From the NCBI GenBank assembly GCA_023014365.1, contig JAEBUN010000003.1, forward strand, positions 124,001-188,000: DNA of 64,000 nt, given 5' to 3'. The DNA comes from Lepiota brunneoincarnata (lineage: Eukaryota > Basidiomycota > Agaricomycetes > Agaricales > Agaricaceae). Both the position numbers and the translations under genes were made by a program. Below, piece by piece: positions 36,090-47,225 of this stretch. The notes below the pieces were generated by a model. It did not search any database. It worked only from the letters and a program-made list of their open reading frames with translations, and was not told the DNA's origin. Position 1 is the first letter of the stretch, and each line of letters begins with the position of its first letter.

Positions 36090-36875
36090 TGAAAGAATTT
36101 GATGTGAGAGTGAGGCAAAGGAAGATTGGTCTGACGAAGTGTAGGAGCATGAACCTCAACGGCCTTTGTTTGGAGACATTCCATTTGAAGCGGAGTGGGC
36201 GGCGAGCGCGGCGATGGTGATGTTGGACAGGACGAGGGGAACCCATGAAAGTGACGCTCAAGATGGAAATCCCAAAAACGAAAACTGCACACCGAACCAC
36301 ATCTACCACTTCTTACACCCACCTCCCTATGCATGGGTGCCCTCACGAATAACGATGAGGGTGGGGGCGGGTTCGAAGTGGCCCTTCATGAAGACGGATT
36401 GACGGATTCCGAGTAGCGCGCTGTTTTCGATGGAGGTGTGGATATGGTTATTGCGGTTGATGAACAGGAGGTGCAGGCTAAATACACGAATTCCCGAGTA
36501 GCAGCAACAACAAAAGCGAAGGCCAGCCAGCCACAAATCCAATCTTGTGTGCAAGCGCAGCCGACGAGACTCAAGGACCCGTTTGCGCCAGAGAAGAGGA
36601 GCTCACTCTACTCATCTATATCTTCTAGGTGGATTCTCTCTATTTACGTGTTCAAGGCCCAATGCTACTGAGACCGGCGCGGGGGTGTGTTGTACCCAAT
36701 TCGGGCGGAGGATGAAGTGATCGAACAGTGGGACGCGCAAAGGGGGGGGGAGTTGACGGGAGAGGGGCATAGGGAGGCCGGAAGAGCCAGGAGGCGAAGA
36801 GGCGGGGAAGATGCAGAAGGCTCTAGGCTAACTTTGATAGGTGCGGTAGACACATCATACAGCGATAATAATCTA
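36090..36875 (+). pseudogene. 3' fragment 1 of the NOP8-like gene
   Basis: Decayed plus-strand copy of the middle and C-terminal part of the gene at 47226. The region around 36100-36140 matches the VRARRRKIDMTRWGS segment; 36230-36290 matches the acidic segment; 36530-36600 matches QPARLKDLFAPKEAE as QPTRLKDPFAPEKRS; the end matches DEVRERWDAQKGE as DEVIEQWDAQRGGELTGE. Many stops and frame changes exclude function. The RRM part is missing. Confidence 0.75.
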
Positions 36876-36974
36876 TAATGATCTCAGAACAAATTCTCTT
36901 GACCTTGAACCCGATCACTAAAGTAACACGTCAGAGTGAACTTCAAATGTGGACTATGTGATGGTCCAAATAGA

Positions 36975-37880
36975 TCAGGATATGTGGGAGGTTATCAAAA
37001 CTGGGTATGACTGGGGAGAGTCTGGTGCTTGACTCTGATGGAGAGGATCTGCAGCATGACGAATCCGAACACAAAGACACAAGGAGGGGAGAAGCAACCC
37101 TAACATGGAGTCAGCATCTAGAGTGGCGCTTGACGGACTGGGGCTTCGAAAGTGGTTGACGGCATCGTATAGCAAGTATACATTGAGGACGGAAGCTCGG
37201 GAGAAGGAAGTGAAAGGAGCCCTTCTGAGTGCCCCTCGAAAGTTCTGGGGAGCCCTATCCAAATGGGCATTTCCATCCACCTGATTGAATGAGGGTTTTA
37301 ACACTGCAGTGTCAAGTATGAGAACACATAACACATACCTGCCTTTCAATCTCGGCGATGCTCACATAGGCGAAATCGTCGAGAAGCTCACTCACCAGCT
37401 CGTTCGTAAAGAACCATAGCAAGTACTGCGCGAGAACATAACCCCTGACACGGTGAGGAAAATAGAGACCAGTGTCGCCCCCAGACACAGAGCACAAGGG
37501 CTCAACGAGTACGAGAGCTCAGGTATAACCATGACATTGTCAGAGTCAGGACAAGTTCAAAGGATGGAGGGATAAGATATTCGGCGACATTATGATGGAG
37601 GAAAATGCGATAAGATTGAGACCATAGGTACCATGACGTTCTTGGTCGTCGTTGCTGGCGAGGTTGGAGCCCGAAGGAAGCAACAGAGATTACCAAATCA
37701 AGCGCCAGCGTTACACAGCTTTGCACCCTGCAATATGACAGGTTGGTCGGACTTGGAAATTGCTGTGATATGAGGTACGAACCAGCTCAGGTGTCGGAGG
37801 TGAGGCGCAGGGGCTCGCAAGTGTCGCAAGCAGCGAGATAGGAGAGACAAAATAGTCTGACACTTGGTGTCTGCAGGGAG
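36975..37880 (-). pseudogene. family A membrane protein, copy A4 (short form)
   Basis: Near relative of A3. The start codon used by A3, A5, A6 and A7 is lost: the ATGCCGACT context reads GTGTCAGACT here. In the last exon two bases are missing after LLLP, so the final helix (CIFVFGFVVLQIL in A3) is lost to another frame. The middle exon YFPHRVRGYVLAQYLLWFFT with LLDDFAYVSIAEIER is intact. Two independent lesions argue for a true pseudogene. Confidence 0.7.
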
Positions 37881-38149
37881 TTGGACAGTCTCGAAGGCCT
37901 AAGGTACGTCGAAACGTGGGCCGTGGCAAATGCTCAAGGCAAAATGGAGCCTTTGTAGTATATGAAGGCAGGAGGGGCAATCTGCCATACCGGCCACGCT
38001 TAAAATGCAGGTACTACGGCAAAACCGACATAAGATCATCGCATGATCCTAGCTTGCGTCTGACCTAATCGAGGTCGACGCGCCAATTAGCAGCGCCTAC
38101 GGTCACACCACATGACATGACGCTCTGTAGGCAATCTCACACACTGATT

Positions 38150-38420
38150 GTCGACCTTTGGCACCGTAAAAGCCATTGATGGCCTCGGACTACTCGATGG
38201 AATAGCTCGCGTACAAAAATCCGCAAATGCTACACTAGAAGGCTCCCTTAAATATCAGTACATGAATTTGACATCACAGGTATGAACGCTTTCAGCGGGT
38301 CCATCCGGAAAGGCACAAAGCTACGCATACAGCAGGCGAAACTAAACCCGATTTTTCCGACTGGTTCGACGTCGAAGAGCACTCAATGTCAAACTCATCA
38401 GAAGCCTCGCCTCTGTCATA
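38150..38420 (+). pseudogene. RRM fragment 2 of the NOP8-like gene
   Basis: Begins inside the RRM with TFGTVKAIDGLGLLDGIA, then a decayed RNP-1 region; after the intron site it reads MNAFSGSIRKGTKLRIQQAK and related sequence. It lies tail-to-tail with B2, in the same arrangement as at 42.1 kb. Confidence 0.75.
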
Positions 38421-38572
38421 TGACAATTCCCAGCTGCTACAGTAGCTACCAATGCAAACACCTCCGTTGGCCGGGATGGTGTTTTCATCGTTTGTCCATG
38501 GGCCGTGCGACTGTTTTAAACACCCCTTCCCCCCTCGCATCCAATAGGCCGTCCAGGAAAAATCTCGAGGAT

Positions 38573-39808
38573 TTAGGGTTTTTCGGTTAGTATGGTAAGG
38601 GACGCTCCAGTAACGCTTTTCGTAGCCTGTGGGTTGTCTTGATTCCATTGTAAACTAGTAAGTTTCTGCTCTGTCTCCTTCTGCCATCCTCGACCCACTG
38701 TTACCCGGTAGACAACAAGTAGGTATGCAATGAGCTAGGCCAACAACAAAGTCAAATTTCACAAGTCTCATGCATTCAAGCAATGGAATTAGCTTACTCG
38801 TATTGGGTATTGGCTGCCCATGATGAAATGAGCCCCAACATTAGCTGCAGTGACTGCCCGTAAAACGCAGAGCAACAATGATGGTCATCGCAAGCATCCA
38901 CACAGCGTCGAGCGTGAATGATTCAAGGAGCATGGCAATGATGGCCGTATATTGGTTGGCAATATCAGATTCACCTGCGAAATAGTTCATTAAACAAGGA
39001 TTGACCAAACTGGGAACACGAGTCCCCCCCGCACCCATTATCTGAATATGGCGCCTGCGAACTGCGGCGATACGCCCAATGATCAGGAGAGTAACCCAGA
39101 GTGTGATTGCAAGCATAAGAGCAATTTGAAAGGTAGGGAGCGCCCAAAATCTGAAGGCTCCTCGAATAAGCGATTCTGGATGCAAGTATAGCAATCATCT
39201 GGGCTATTTGAGTTCCTGAAGGATGTCGTCAGGGGCCGTTGGTGAAAGCGCACCACAATGAAAGACAACTCACCCCATAGTGCAAGGAAAAGCACGACCG
39301 GCACCATCACTATGACGATGGCATACCTTGACGCGTTCCAAATAACCCATAACCGCCGGATCTTCAAGCAAATCTCCAGTGTGAGTGGCAGGGAATGCAG
39401 CATCAGAAATCCACGTACTTGAACTCCTAGAGTCAAAAGGTCATACACAAGACTATTAACAACGCCTACGACCGCAATTGGTTGACGTCCGTACACCTGG
39501 ATGTAATACCCGTATGGCCCGCCCCCCGGATAATCACCATGATCAGCGTATATCACTTGAGAGGCTCGAGCGCTCAGGGCGAGGTCAAGAGCCTGACTAG
39601 CCACAATGAGGGACATGAATACGAGTGCGGCAATATTTTGTCTACGGCGTGGTGACCCTTTTTGGAGTTGCATATAGAACGCTCGCACGCAGAAGCAGTA
39701 GAGGGCGAGCCCGAAACCGAACAGAGCTCCGTTAACAGTTGTTGCAGTGATGAGGTTGACCGCTGCGAGCTGGTTATATTTCTTCCTTGTCGCCGGAGGG
39801 ACGGACAT
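38573..39808 (-). pseudogene. family B seven-helix membrane protein, copy B2
   Basis: Paralogue of B1 with ATG at 39808 and stop at 38573-38575. Exon 1 is fully open (MSVPPATRKKYNQLAAVNLI to YDLLTLGVQ). Compared with B1 and B3, one extra base lies near 39186 in the exon coding AILHPES, and another near 38850 after ALRFTGSH. Without them the protein would run to LIAYLLVVYRVTVGRGWQKE and a short charged tail. It is part of a module of about 4.0 kb that is repeated next door: B2 and B3 starts are 4025 bases apart. Confidence 0.75.
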
Positions 39809-40346
39809 GTTGGCTGGGGGGCTGGAGAGAGGTGGCAAACGCAAAGCTTCATCCCCGCCCAAAGATGTAGATATACCGAGCGCTAGAACCAGAGATTTGA
39901 CCCTGAATTCGGGTCCGTCCCCATGTGCAAACGGGTGTTTCAGGTTTATGAGCTAGAGGCTGGAACTTTGATTCCGCATGTCTGATCTTCACTGTTAAAA
40001 ATCAAGTTCACAGCTGCCAATTGGTCAGCTTCCATCGTAGACAAGTAGACTAGCTGGGATGGCCACTTTCATGCGCAACCACTGAAAAGGTGACTTGACA
40101 AGATGCATTCATGCCTAGAGCAGGCGGATATACTTTACAACAATGTAATAAGCGGTCACCATCTTGACTTTGGGGGAACGGTGTGGTAATAAAAAAAAAG
40201 CATCAGACAGCACGAGAGCGAATACTAAGAGCAAAAATGACTATAGTCTGAGGGAGCAGCAGGGCTGTTATCCTCCATGCGTCTCTCCAGAGCAAACGTC
40301 GGATATAGGCCATGTAAATGTGAAAACAGCTCAGATACACGAGAGG

Positions 40347-41236
40347 TTATCTGAGTCTGGTGTGGCTGGGGAGAGTCTGTCGGCAATGCTTGACCCTGGT
40401 GGAGAGTATTTGTAGCACGAGGAATCCGAGCACAAAGGTACACATGGGAGGGATAAACAATCCAAGGATGGAATCACCATCTAGAGCTGCGCTCGACAAA
40501 CTGGAATTTCGAAAGTGGTTGATAGCGTCGTATAGCAGGTATATGGTGAGGACGGAGGCAAGGGAAAAGAAAGTGAAAGGCGCCCTTCGGAGCGCTCCTC
40601 GAAATCCCCCGCGAACTCGATCCAATTGGCCATTTCCATCAGCCTATATAAATGAATAAGGGTTTGAATACCAACACAAAACAAAACATGAGAACACGGG
40701 ACACACCAGTCTTTCAAACTCGGCAATCCTCACATAGATGAAGTTGTCGAGAAGCTCGTTTGCCAGCTTGTTTGTAAAGAACCACAACAAATACAGTGCA
40801 AGAACATGGCCTCTGACACGACGTGGAATATAGCGGCCATTGACACCTCCTGGCACAGAGCACAAGTTCTCAACAAGTGCAAGAGCCCAGGTAAAACTAT
40901 GAAGTTGTCAGGGCCACGGTGCTAGGTAAAAGAATAGGGGAATAACATACGGCAACAGTCACGATGGAGGAAAATGCGACAAGCCTCAGGCCATAGTACC
41001 AGGTTAAAGGTCCCCATGACGGTCTTGGCTGTCGTCGCTGAGAAGGGTGGAATCCAAAAGAGGCAATGGAGATCCCCAAATCAAGCGCCAAGATGACAAA
41101 GCTTTGTACCCTGATGATATTAAGTAATTGCGACAACTATCGGGCTGCCGACTGACCATTGCAGATGTTGAGACTGGGGGAAAATAGTTTGCAAACCCCG
41201 CAAGCAGTAGGATAGTACGTGCAAAATGGTCTGCAT
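40347..41236 (-). pseudogene. family A membrane protein, copy A5 (short form)
   Basis: ATG at 41236 gives MQTILHVLSYCLRGLQTIFP; exon 1 (41236-41157) ends in phase 2 and joins exon 2 at 41110 to give LQW|VQSFVILALDLGISIAS. Exon 2 has one extra base near 40957 just before its donor site compared with A6. Exons 3 (TWALALVENLCSV; LALYLLWFFTNKLANELLDN) and 4 (FFSLASVLTIYLLYDAINHF; FIPPMCTFVLGFLVLQIL) are open to the stop at 40347-40349. About 240 residues if the extra base is an error. Confidence 0.7.
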
Positions 41237-41345
41237 GCAGGTAGTATGCACTAGGATGTCTCGGAGCTTGAAAGAAAATTCTGGGTGCCACGAAAGCAGG
41301 TAAGACGTGCTCTATGAGGCCTGGGGGATACGGGATCCTGGTCAT

Positions 41346-42060
41346 CTGGGGCGAGTAGATGATGTTTTAACTTAAATTCTTACCGCGCGGTTGCAGTTAC
41401 TTACAAGTCTGACCGCTTATCCCCGATCACGTGAACCAACAAGGTGTCCCTTCCCTGATGCTATCCTTTTCCTCGATGCCCATATCTCTCACATATTCTG
41501 AATAGATGACAGGGTCCACTCATTCTTTACGTGACGCTATGAGCTCCCTAGTTATACCTTCTAGTGAGCTTTCGGGCTTGTAAATAATAGCTGGCGCTCA
41601 GCAAAAAGCCATTCAATATTCCTCGACTGCTGCCTAGACGTGAAGAACCAGTGTCAAGGTGTCAGTAACACTGGTACGTGGTGTGCGGGCTTCAAGTGAT
41701 GAATGGCAGGAAATGAGAACAGGACATCTACAAATGCTTCAATATAGTTACTTTTCTCTCTGGGGAATAAAGAGTTTGAACTATTCTATTTTGTTGAATC
41801 ACTCAAGCATATGTAACTATGTAGACAACGCGCTAACACGCGATAGCGCATGACAATTCAATAGATATTTTTGTGGTCCCAGAAAAATTGAGAGCTCGGC
41901 AACATGCAACGGGGACATGAATGACCTGGCCACTTTCAGTCCGACCAGATGGGGAATCGAACCTCAATCGCGAAGGATGACCCCCCTCACTTCCAAACCA
42001 AGGATTGCTCTGCTGAACCTAGAGGCTGCGACCGCATGTTGGGTTACGCAGCGAACACCA
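41346..42060. other. no recognisable gene
   Basis: Spacer between the A5 5' end and RRM fragment 3. A weak tRNA-like arm on the minus strand near 41950-42020 was considered and rejected. AT-rich, no conserved frame. Confidence 0.5.
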
Positions 42061-42102
42061 AACGGGCACAAAACACACCCACATCTCTGGGCTCGCTCCA
42101 AC

Positions 42103-42440
42103 CATGACGAGAGACAAGCTCGTGGACCATTTATCAACATTTGGCACCGTAAAAGCCATCAATGGCCTCAGGTCTACCTGATGGCGTCGGCCGTCCTCAG
42201 AAATTTGTGTGCATGATGCTAGAAGCTACACCAGCAAAACTTTCACAGTGTGGGGCTATCCAGGGATCTTTTCTTTCCCGCACTCAGTACCTGAGCTTGG
42301 CGCCACAGGTCTCAACACCCTCAACGGTACAACATGGAAAAGCGCAAAGCTGCGCATATGTGAAGCCAAACCCGATTTTGCCGACTGGTTCAACACCGAA
42401 GCGTGCTCAATGACAAACTCAACGGAAGCCTCGCCTCTGT
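42103..42440 (+). pseudogene. RRM fragment 3 of the NOP8-like gene
   Basis: Reads MTRDKLVDHLSTFGTVKAIN then a frame change near 42170, RNP-1 region decayed, and after a spliceable intron CLNTLNGTTWKSAKLRICEA followed by KPDFADWFN. This copy preserves the phase-1 intron that the main copy at 47226 reads with one base too many, so it is useful for interpreting that gene. Confidence 0.75.
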
Positions 42441-42631
42441 CACTTGACAATTCCCAGCTGCTACACAAGATATCAATGCAAGTACCTCTGTTGGTCAGGA
42501 TTGTGTTACCATCGATTGTCCGCGAGCCTGTTTAAAACTCCCCATCTGGTGGGCCATCCAAGAAAATTTTCGAGGATTTAGGGTTCTTCAAGTAGCATTG
42601 TAAGGGATGCTCGAGTAGCACCTCTCGTAGC

Positions 42632-43833
42632 CTATGGGTTGCTTTGATTCCATTGTAAACTAGTAAGTTTCCGTCCTGTCTCCTCCTGCCATCCTCGGCC
42701 CACTGTTACCCGACAGACGACAAGTAGGTAAGCAATGAGCTATAACAACAGTAAATGAATTTCAAAATCAGATTTCACGATTGTCATGCATTTGAGGAAT
42801 GAAATTAGCTTACTCGTATTGGGTATTGACTACTCATGATGAAGGAAGCTTCAACATTAGCTGTGTGACCGCCCGTAACATGAAGAGCAACAATGATAGT
42901 CATCGCAGGCATACACACAGCGTCGAGCGCAAAGGATTCAAGGAGCATAGCAATAATGGCGGTATATTGGTTGGCGATATCAGATTCACCTGCAGAATGC
43001 AAAGTTCATTAAGCAAGGGATTGACCAAAATGGGAAAACGAGCCTGCACCCATTATCTGGATATGACGTCTGCGAACTGCAGCGATACGCACGATGATCA
43101 GGAGGGTAACCCAGAGTGTGATTGCAAGCATAAGAGTAATTTGAAAGGTAGGTACCACCCAAAATCTGAAGGCTCCTTGAATAAGCGATTCTGAATGCAA
43201 TATAGCAATCATCTGGGTTATTTGAGTTCCTGAAGGACGTTGTTAAGGGCCCCACTAGTGAGAGCGCACCACAGTGAATATATTCGGCAACTCACCCCAG
43301 AGCGCAAGGAAAAGCACAATCGGCACCATCACTATGAGGATGGCATACCTTGATGTATTCCAAATAACCCATAACCGCCGGATCTTTTGGCGAATGTCCA
43401 ATGTAAGTGGTGACGAACGCAGGATCAGAAATGTTTGCGTACTTGAACTCCCAGAGTCAAAAGGTCATACACAAGGCTATTAACAACGCCTACGACTGCA
43501 AATGGTTGGCAGTTCATACACTTGAACATAATACACATATGGCCCACCCCCCGGATAATCGCCATGATCGGCGTATATTACTTGACAGGCTCGAGCGCTC
43601 AGAGCAAGGTCAAGAGCCTGACTAGCCACAATGAGGGACATGAATACAAGAGTGCCAACATTTTGTCTACGGCGTTGTGAGTCTTTTTGGAGTTGCAGAT
43701 ACAATAATCGCATGCAGAAGCAGTAGAGGGCGAGCCCAAAACCGAAAAGAGCTCCATTTACAGTTGTTGCAGTGATAAGATTGACCGCTGCGAGTTGATT
43801 ATATTTGTTTCTTGTCGTCTGAGGGACGGACAT
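42632..43833 (-). pseudogene. family B seven-helix membrane protein, copy B3
   Basis: Paralogue of B1/B2 with ATG at 43833 (MSVPQTTRNKYNQLAAVNLI) and stop at 42632-42634, slightly earlier than in B2. One extra base near 43508 shifts exon 1 after YYVQVYE; without it QPFAVVGVVNSLVYDLLTLG follows. The later exons (LWVIWNTSRYAILIVMVPIV; FQITLMLAITLWVTLLIIVR; AIIAMLLESFALDAVCMPAM; LIAYLLVVCRVTVGRGWQEE) are open. Confidence 0.75.
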
Positions 43834-44345
43834 GTTGGTTGAGGGGCTGGGAGAAAATGGCGAACACAAAGCTTTGTCCCCACCCAAGGACGTAGATATA
43901 CTGAGTACTAGAACCAGCAATTTGGGTGTTTCAGGTTTATGAATTAAGCGCCAAAACTTTGATTCTGCGTGTCTGACCCTCACCGCCAAAAATCAAATTC
44001 ATAGTTGCGAATTGGCCGGTTGATCATGCTTCTAGTAGACATTGTAGACTAGCTGAAACAGTCCGTTTCCTGTGCAATCACTGAAGAGGTTACTTGATAA
44101 GATGTATTCATGTCTAGAGCAGGCGAATACACTTTACAACAATGTAATAAGCGGTCATCATCCCGAACTTGGGGAACCGCTGTGGTAATAAAAAAAGCAT
44201 CAGACAACACGAGAGCGAATACTAAAAATAGAAATGACTATAGTCCGAGGGAGTGGCAGAGCTTGTTATCCTTCATCCATCTCTCCAGAACGAACGTCGG
44301 ATATGGAGCATGTTGACGGTGCAAGTAGATTAGATACGCGAGAGA

Positions 44346-45221
44346 TTATCCGAGCCTGGTATGACTGGGGAGAGTCTGTCGGCAACGCTTGACTTTGGTG
44401 GAGAGTATTTGTAGCACGAAGAATCCGAGGACAAAGGTACATATGGGAGGGATAAGCAATCCAAGGATGGAGTCAGTGTCTAGAACGGTGCCTGGCGAAC
44501 TGGATTTTTGAAAGCGGTTGATAGCGTCGTAGAGCAGGTATATGGTGAGGACGGAGGCGAGGGAGAAGAAAGTGAAAGGGGCCCTTTGGAGCGCTCCTCG
44601 AAAGCCCCTGCGAACTCGATCCAAGTGGCCATTTTCATCCGCCTACATAAGTGAATGGGGGGTTTTAATACCAAACCCAAAAGGAGAACACAGGACATAC
44701 CAGTCTTTCAAACTCGACAATCCTCACATAGGTCAAGTTGTCGAGAAGCTGATTTGCCAGCTTGTTCGTAAAGAACCATAGCAAGTACTGGGAAAGAACA
44801 CAGCCTCTGACACGGCGGGGAAGATAGAGGTTGTTAACCCCCCCGGACACAGAGCACAAGGTTTCGACGAGTGCGAGAGCCCAGGTACAGCTGATGTTGT
44901 CAGGTTGATGAGGCAAATTGAGAGGATGGAGGGATAACATACGGCAGCATTATAATGGAAGAAAAGGCAATGAGCTTCAGACCATAGTACCAAGCCAGAG
45001 GTGGCCACGATATTCTAGGTGCTTGGTGTGGGGAAAGCTGCAATCCGAAGGAAGCAATGGAGATAATTAAATCAAGCACCAAGATTATGAAGCTTTGCAT
45101 CGTAGGTCGGAAAGAGTTAGAAAGTTATTTGTAGTACTCACGAGTTCAGAGGTCGATATTGAAGCGAAAGAGCTTGTAATTGCCACAAGCAGCGAGATAA
45201 GATAGGCAAAATAGTCGGCAT
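44346..45221 (-). pseudogene. family A membrane protein, copy A6 (short form)
   Basis: ATG at 45221 gives MPTILPILSRCLWQLQALS. All coding exons are open, including FIILVLDLIISIASFGLQL, LKLIAFSSIIMLP, TWALALVETLCSVSGG, VLSQYLLWFFTNKLANQLLD and FSLASVLTIYLLYDAINRF with LLIPPICTFVLGFFVLQIL. The one defect is the first intron: where the other copies have an acceptor ending ATCAG|G before TGCAAAGC, A6 reads CCTACGATGCAAAGC, so the AG is missing. Splicing must fail or use another site. A downstream ATG at that point could give an N-terminally shortened protein. Confidence 0.7.
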
Positions 45222-45867
45222 TGGTGTTAGCAGGAGTTGTACAGCAAAGTCTCGAAGGCTGAAGGGGAGTCGGGACGTGGCAAATGCTCAACGAAACGTA
45301 CGAGAACTCTGGCAGTTACTGTATGACGGGGGGCCAATCTGCCATCTTTCGCAAACAGGATTTAAAATATTGGCAAACTTTAAGGTTCAAGGTCTGGTGG
45401 CCTTATGTTACGTGATGGCTGTGCGTTGGATGTAAGTAAGGCTTGGATCGCTCTCTTGGGGGAGCCAAATAACGGAAGTTGCCGGCTGCCAGCAGAACAG
45501 CAGGTGGACAGAACTTCCTAATCAGCTTCATCCACCTACCTCATCTGCGCAACAAACACCAACTCCTTTCACACTCTTTATTTTTGATACGCACCCTCCC
45601 ACCCAATTTTAAATATCACACTCGTTATCATAATTTTACACATATTATATTTGATCAACGCTCAAAGCCACATTTACACACCAGCAATCAGCTTAACTAA
45701 GATCAGAAACGCTTCAAACCCCAAAGCGAGTTACCCGCCCACCCAGCGGCTCCTCGCTTTGCGGTCCAGCTTGCTAACGCAAGCTCCCCCAGCCCAACCA
45801 CACCGCGCTGCGTTTTCCATCCCCTGAGTCAAGCGCTGACGAAGCTGGAGTGCAAATGAATTGGCGC
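45222..45867. other. spacer, no gene
   Basis: Pyrimidine-rich, AT-rich sequence (45540-45660) of promoter character. No conserved coding frame. Confidence 0.5.
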
Positions 45868-45962
45868 TTCCACACCTCTGGGCTCGCCATCCGCTCGCCC
45901 CACCCAGAACAAAAGACGCTCTGGCAGAACGACTATCGACTTTTGGCATCGTAAAGGTCATG
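45868..45962 (+). pseudogene. RRM fragment 4 of the NOP8-like gene
   Basis: Decayed copy of the first RRM exon: the stretch CGCTTCCACACCTCTGGGCT to ATCGTAAAGGTCATG follows the main copy from RLHISGL to FGTVKAI with substitutions and indels. Confidence 0.7.
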
Positions 45963-46356
45963 AAAATTTCGGGCTATTGCTGCCTCTAGTCAGGATGCTG
46001 AAGTGGTCACCATGGGCCTGGTTTATATACTCTGAAAGGGGAGGCCAGATCATCTGAAGGCCAAGAAGGGTCAGCGGCAAGCTGTTCAAAGATTGAATAT
46101 GCCTTTCCAATTTAGCGGGTGGCCATTGTGATGTAATGCACTGTAAATGAGCTGAACCTGCGAAGAAGTCGGACCCACGAGCCCATTTTAACCTTCCTGG
46201 TATAACGTAATATTTATAAGGATTTCTTTTGTCAAGCTTAAAAGACAAATAAGGAATCCCGGACGCACGCCGGTAGCTGCACAACTGAATTTAGTGTGAC
46301 CTTTTCACATCCCAATCATGGACACGAGACGCCTCCACATCTCTGGGCTCACCCTA

Positions 46357-46391
46357 AGATAGGTGTCACCAGGAACAAGCACCCTTTATGT
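46357..46391 (+). repeat. left terminal inverted repeat of the MITE
   Basis: Pairs with 46857-46891; one C is extra on this side after AAGCACC. Confidence 0.85.
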
Positions 46392-46856
46392 AAGCAGAAA
46401 TCAGCCGAAGTTCAGTCTCTTATTTCTTCAAAAGTAAGACCTGAGAAAGGAAGTGTAGGATGGTCAGAAGAGGTCCTAGGTTGGTTTTTTTCAAAACCTT
46501 GTGTGCACATAGAGTAATATCAAAATTACTTTTTTCATACAAAGTGACTAGAAGATGCAATTCTGACGATGCTGCAGGCAAAACAAGCGGGCAAGTCAAA
46601 ATCCCAGGTCAACTTTTTGCCGCTTATGTAATGCGTCACGTGATTACCGAGGCAGGAAATAACAAAAAATTGTGAAATTCTCACTGATAACAGGTACCGT
46701 GTCTCACCCCCAGGACTTGCTAAACCCCTTTGCAAATGGTTCTAGAATAGGCTCAGGCAGAGTCCAGCTCTGTCTCTCAACGGTAAATGCTGCAATTTCA
46801 CTTTTCAAAATTTCGAGCTTGGGGATTTCGCCGCCTTGGCGCTGACATAATACATA

Positions 46857-46891
46857 TTACATAAGGTGCTTGTTCCTGGTGACACCTATCT
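46857..46891 (-). repeat. right terminal inverted repeat of the MITE
   Basis: Reverse complement of 46357-46391. Confidence 0.85.
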
Positions 46892-47225
46892 TAGCCATAA
46901 CAAAAGGTAACCTCGCAGACCGCTTGTCAACATTTGGTGCCGTAAACCATGCGAGGGTTAGGCGTTAAACGGTGGGCGGGAGACAACGGACGTCCTGTTC
47001 TATGTCGGCCGGGTCCTGAGTTGCTAATGGAGGGGAAGAACGAGGCCATCTTTAGAGTAGTTCTAGAAGGGGTATTTATTTCGATGGACCTCTTGATCAG
47101 CCAGAAGTTGGCCTCGCGGTGCACCCGTTGATTCATTCGCGACGTCAACTCTTATTGGCACGTGGTCTTCGGCAGATCCCGCGGACCAATCTGAATTTAG
47201 TGTCAACCTTTTCACCCTCCCAATA

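Larger units (their letters stand above)
46357..46891. mobile_element. MITE-like non-autonomous DNA transposon, 535 bases
   Basis: Terminal inverted repeats of about 35 bases: the left end AGATAGGTGTCACCAGGAAC is followed by AAGCACC and TTATGTAA, and the right end is its reverse complement (TTACATAAGGTGCTTGTTCC then TGGTGACACCTATCT) with one base difference. It is flanked by TA on each side (46355-46356 and 46892-46893), the target duplication of Tc1/mariner-type elements. There is no transposase frame inside; the interior is AT-rich with a CACGTG hexamer near 46637. Mobility would depend on a transposase elsewhere in the genome. Confidence 0.85.
46313..46950 (+). pseudogene. RRM fragment 5, split by a transposable element
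   Basis: Starts with its own upstream block (about 46285, shared with 47190) and reads MDTRRLHISGLTL up to 46356. It resumes at 46894 with KGNLADRLSTFGAVN-like sequence and stops near 46945. The gap is filled by the element at 46357-46891. The main copy shows the uninterrupted sequence at the same point (GGGCTCACCCCAGCCATAAC, from 47257). Confidence 0.85.

Noticed and set aside
41157..41345. Alternative start of A5 at 41345 giving a longer first exon (MTRIPYPPGLIEHVL)
   Set aside because: That frame ends in phase 0 at the donor and would shift the helix exon; the frame from ATG 41236 ends in phase 2 as in all other copies.
41940..42030. tRNA-like sequence on the minus strand (GGTTCGATTCC arm and TTTGGAA loop)
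   Set aside because: The anticodon stem has a mismatch and wobble pairs, and no matching acceptor stem was found on the 5' side. At most a degenerate tRNA-derived fragment.
38150..42440. RRM fragments as independent small RNA-binding genes
   Set aside because: They lack the start of the RRM or carry frame changes and stops, and have no gene body downstream; they are pieces of the NOP8-like gene.
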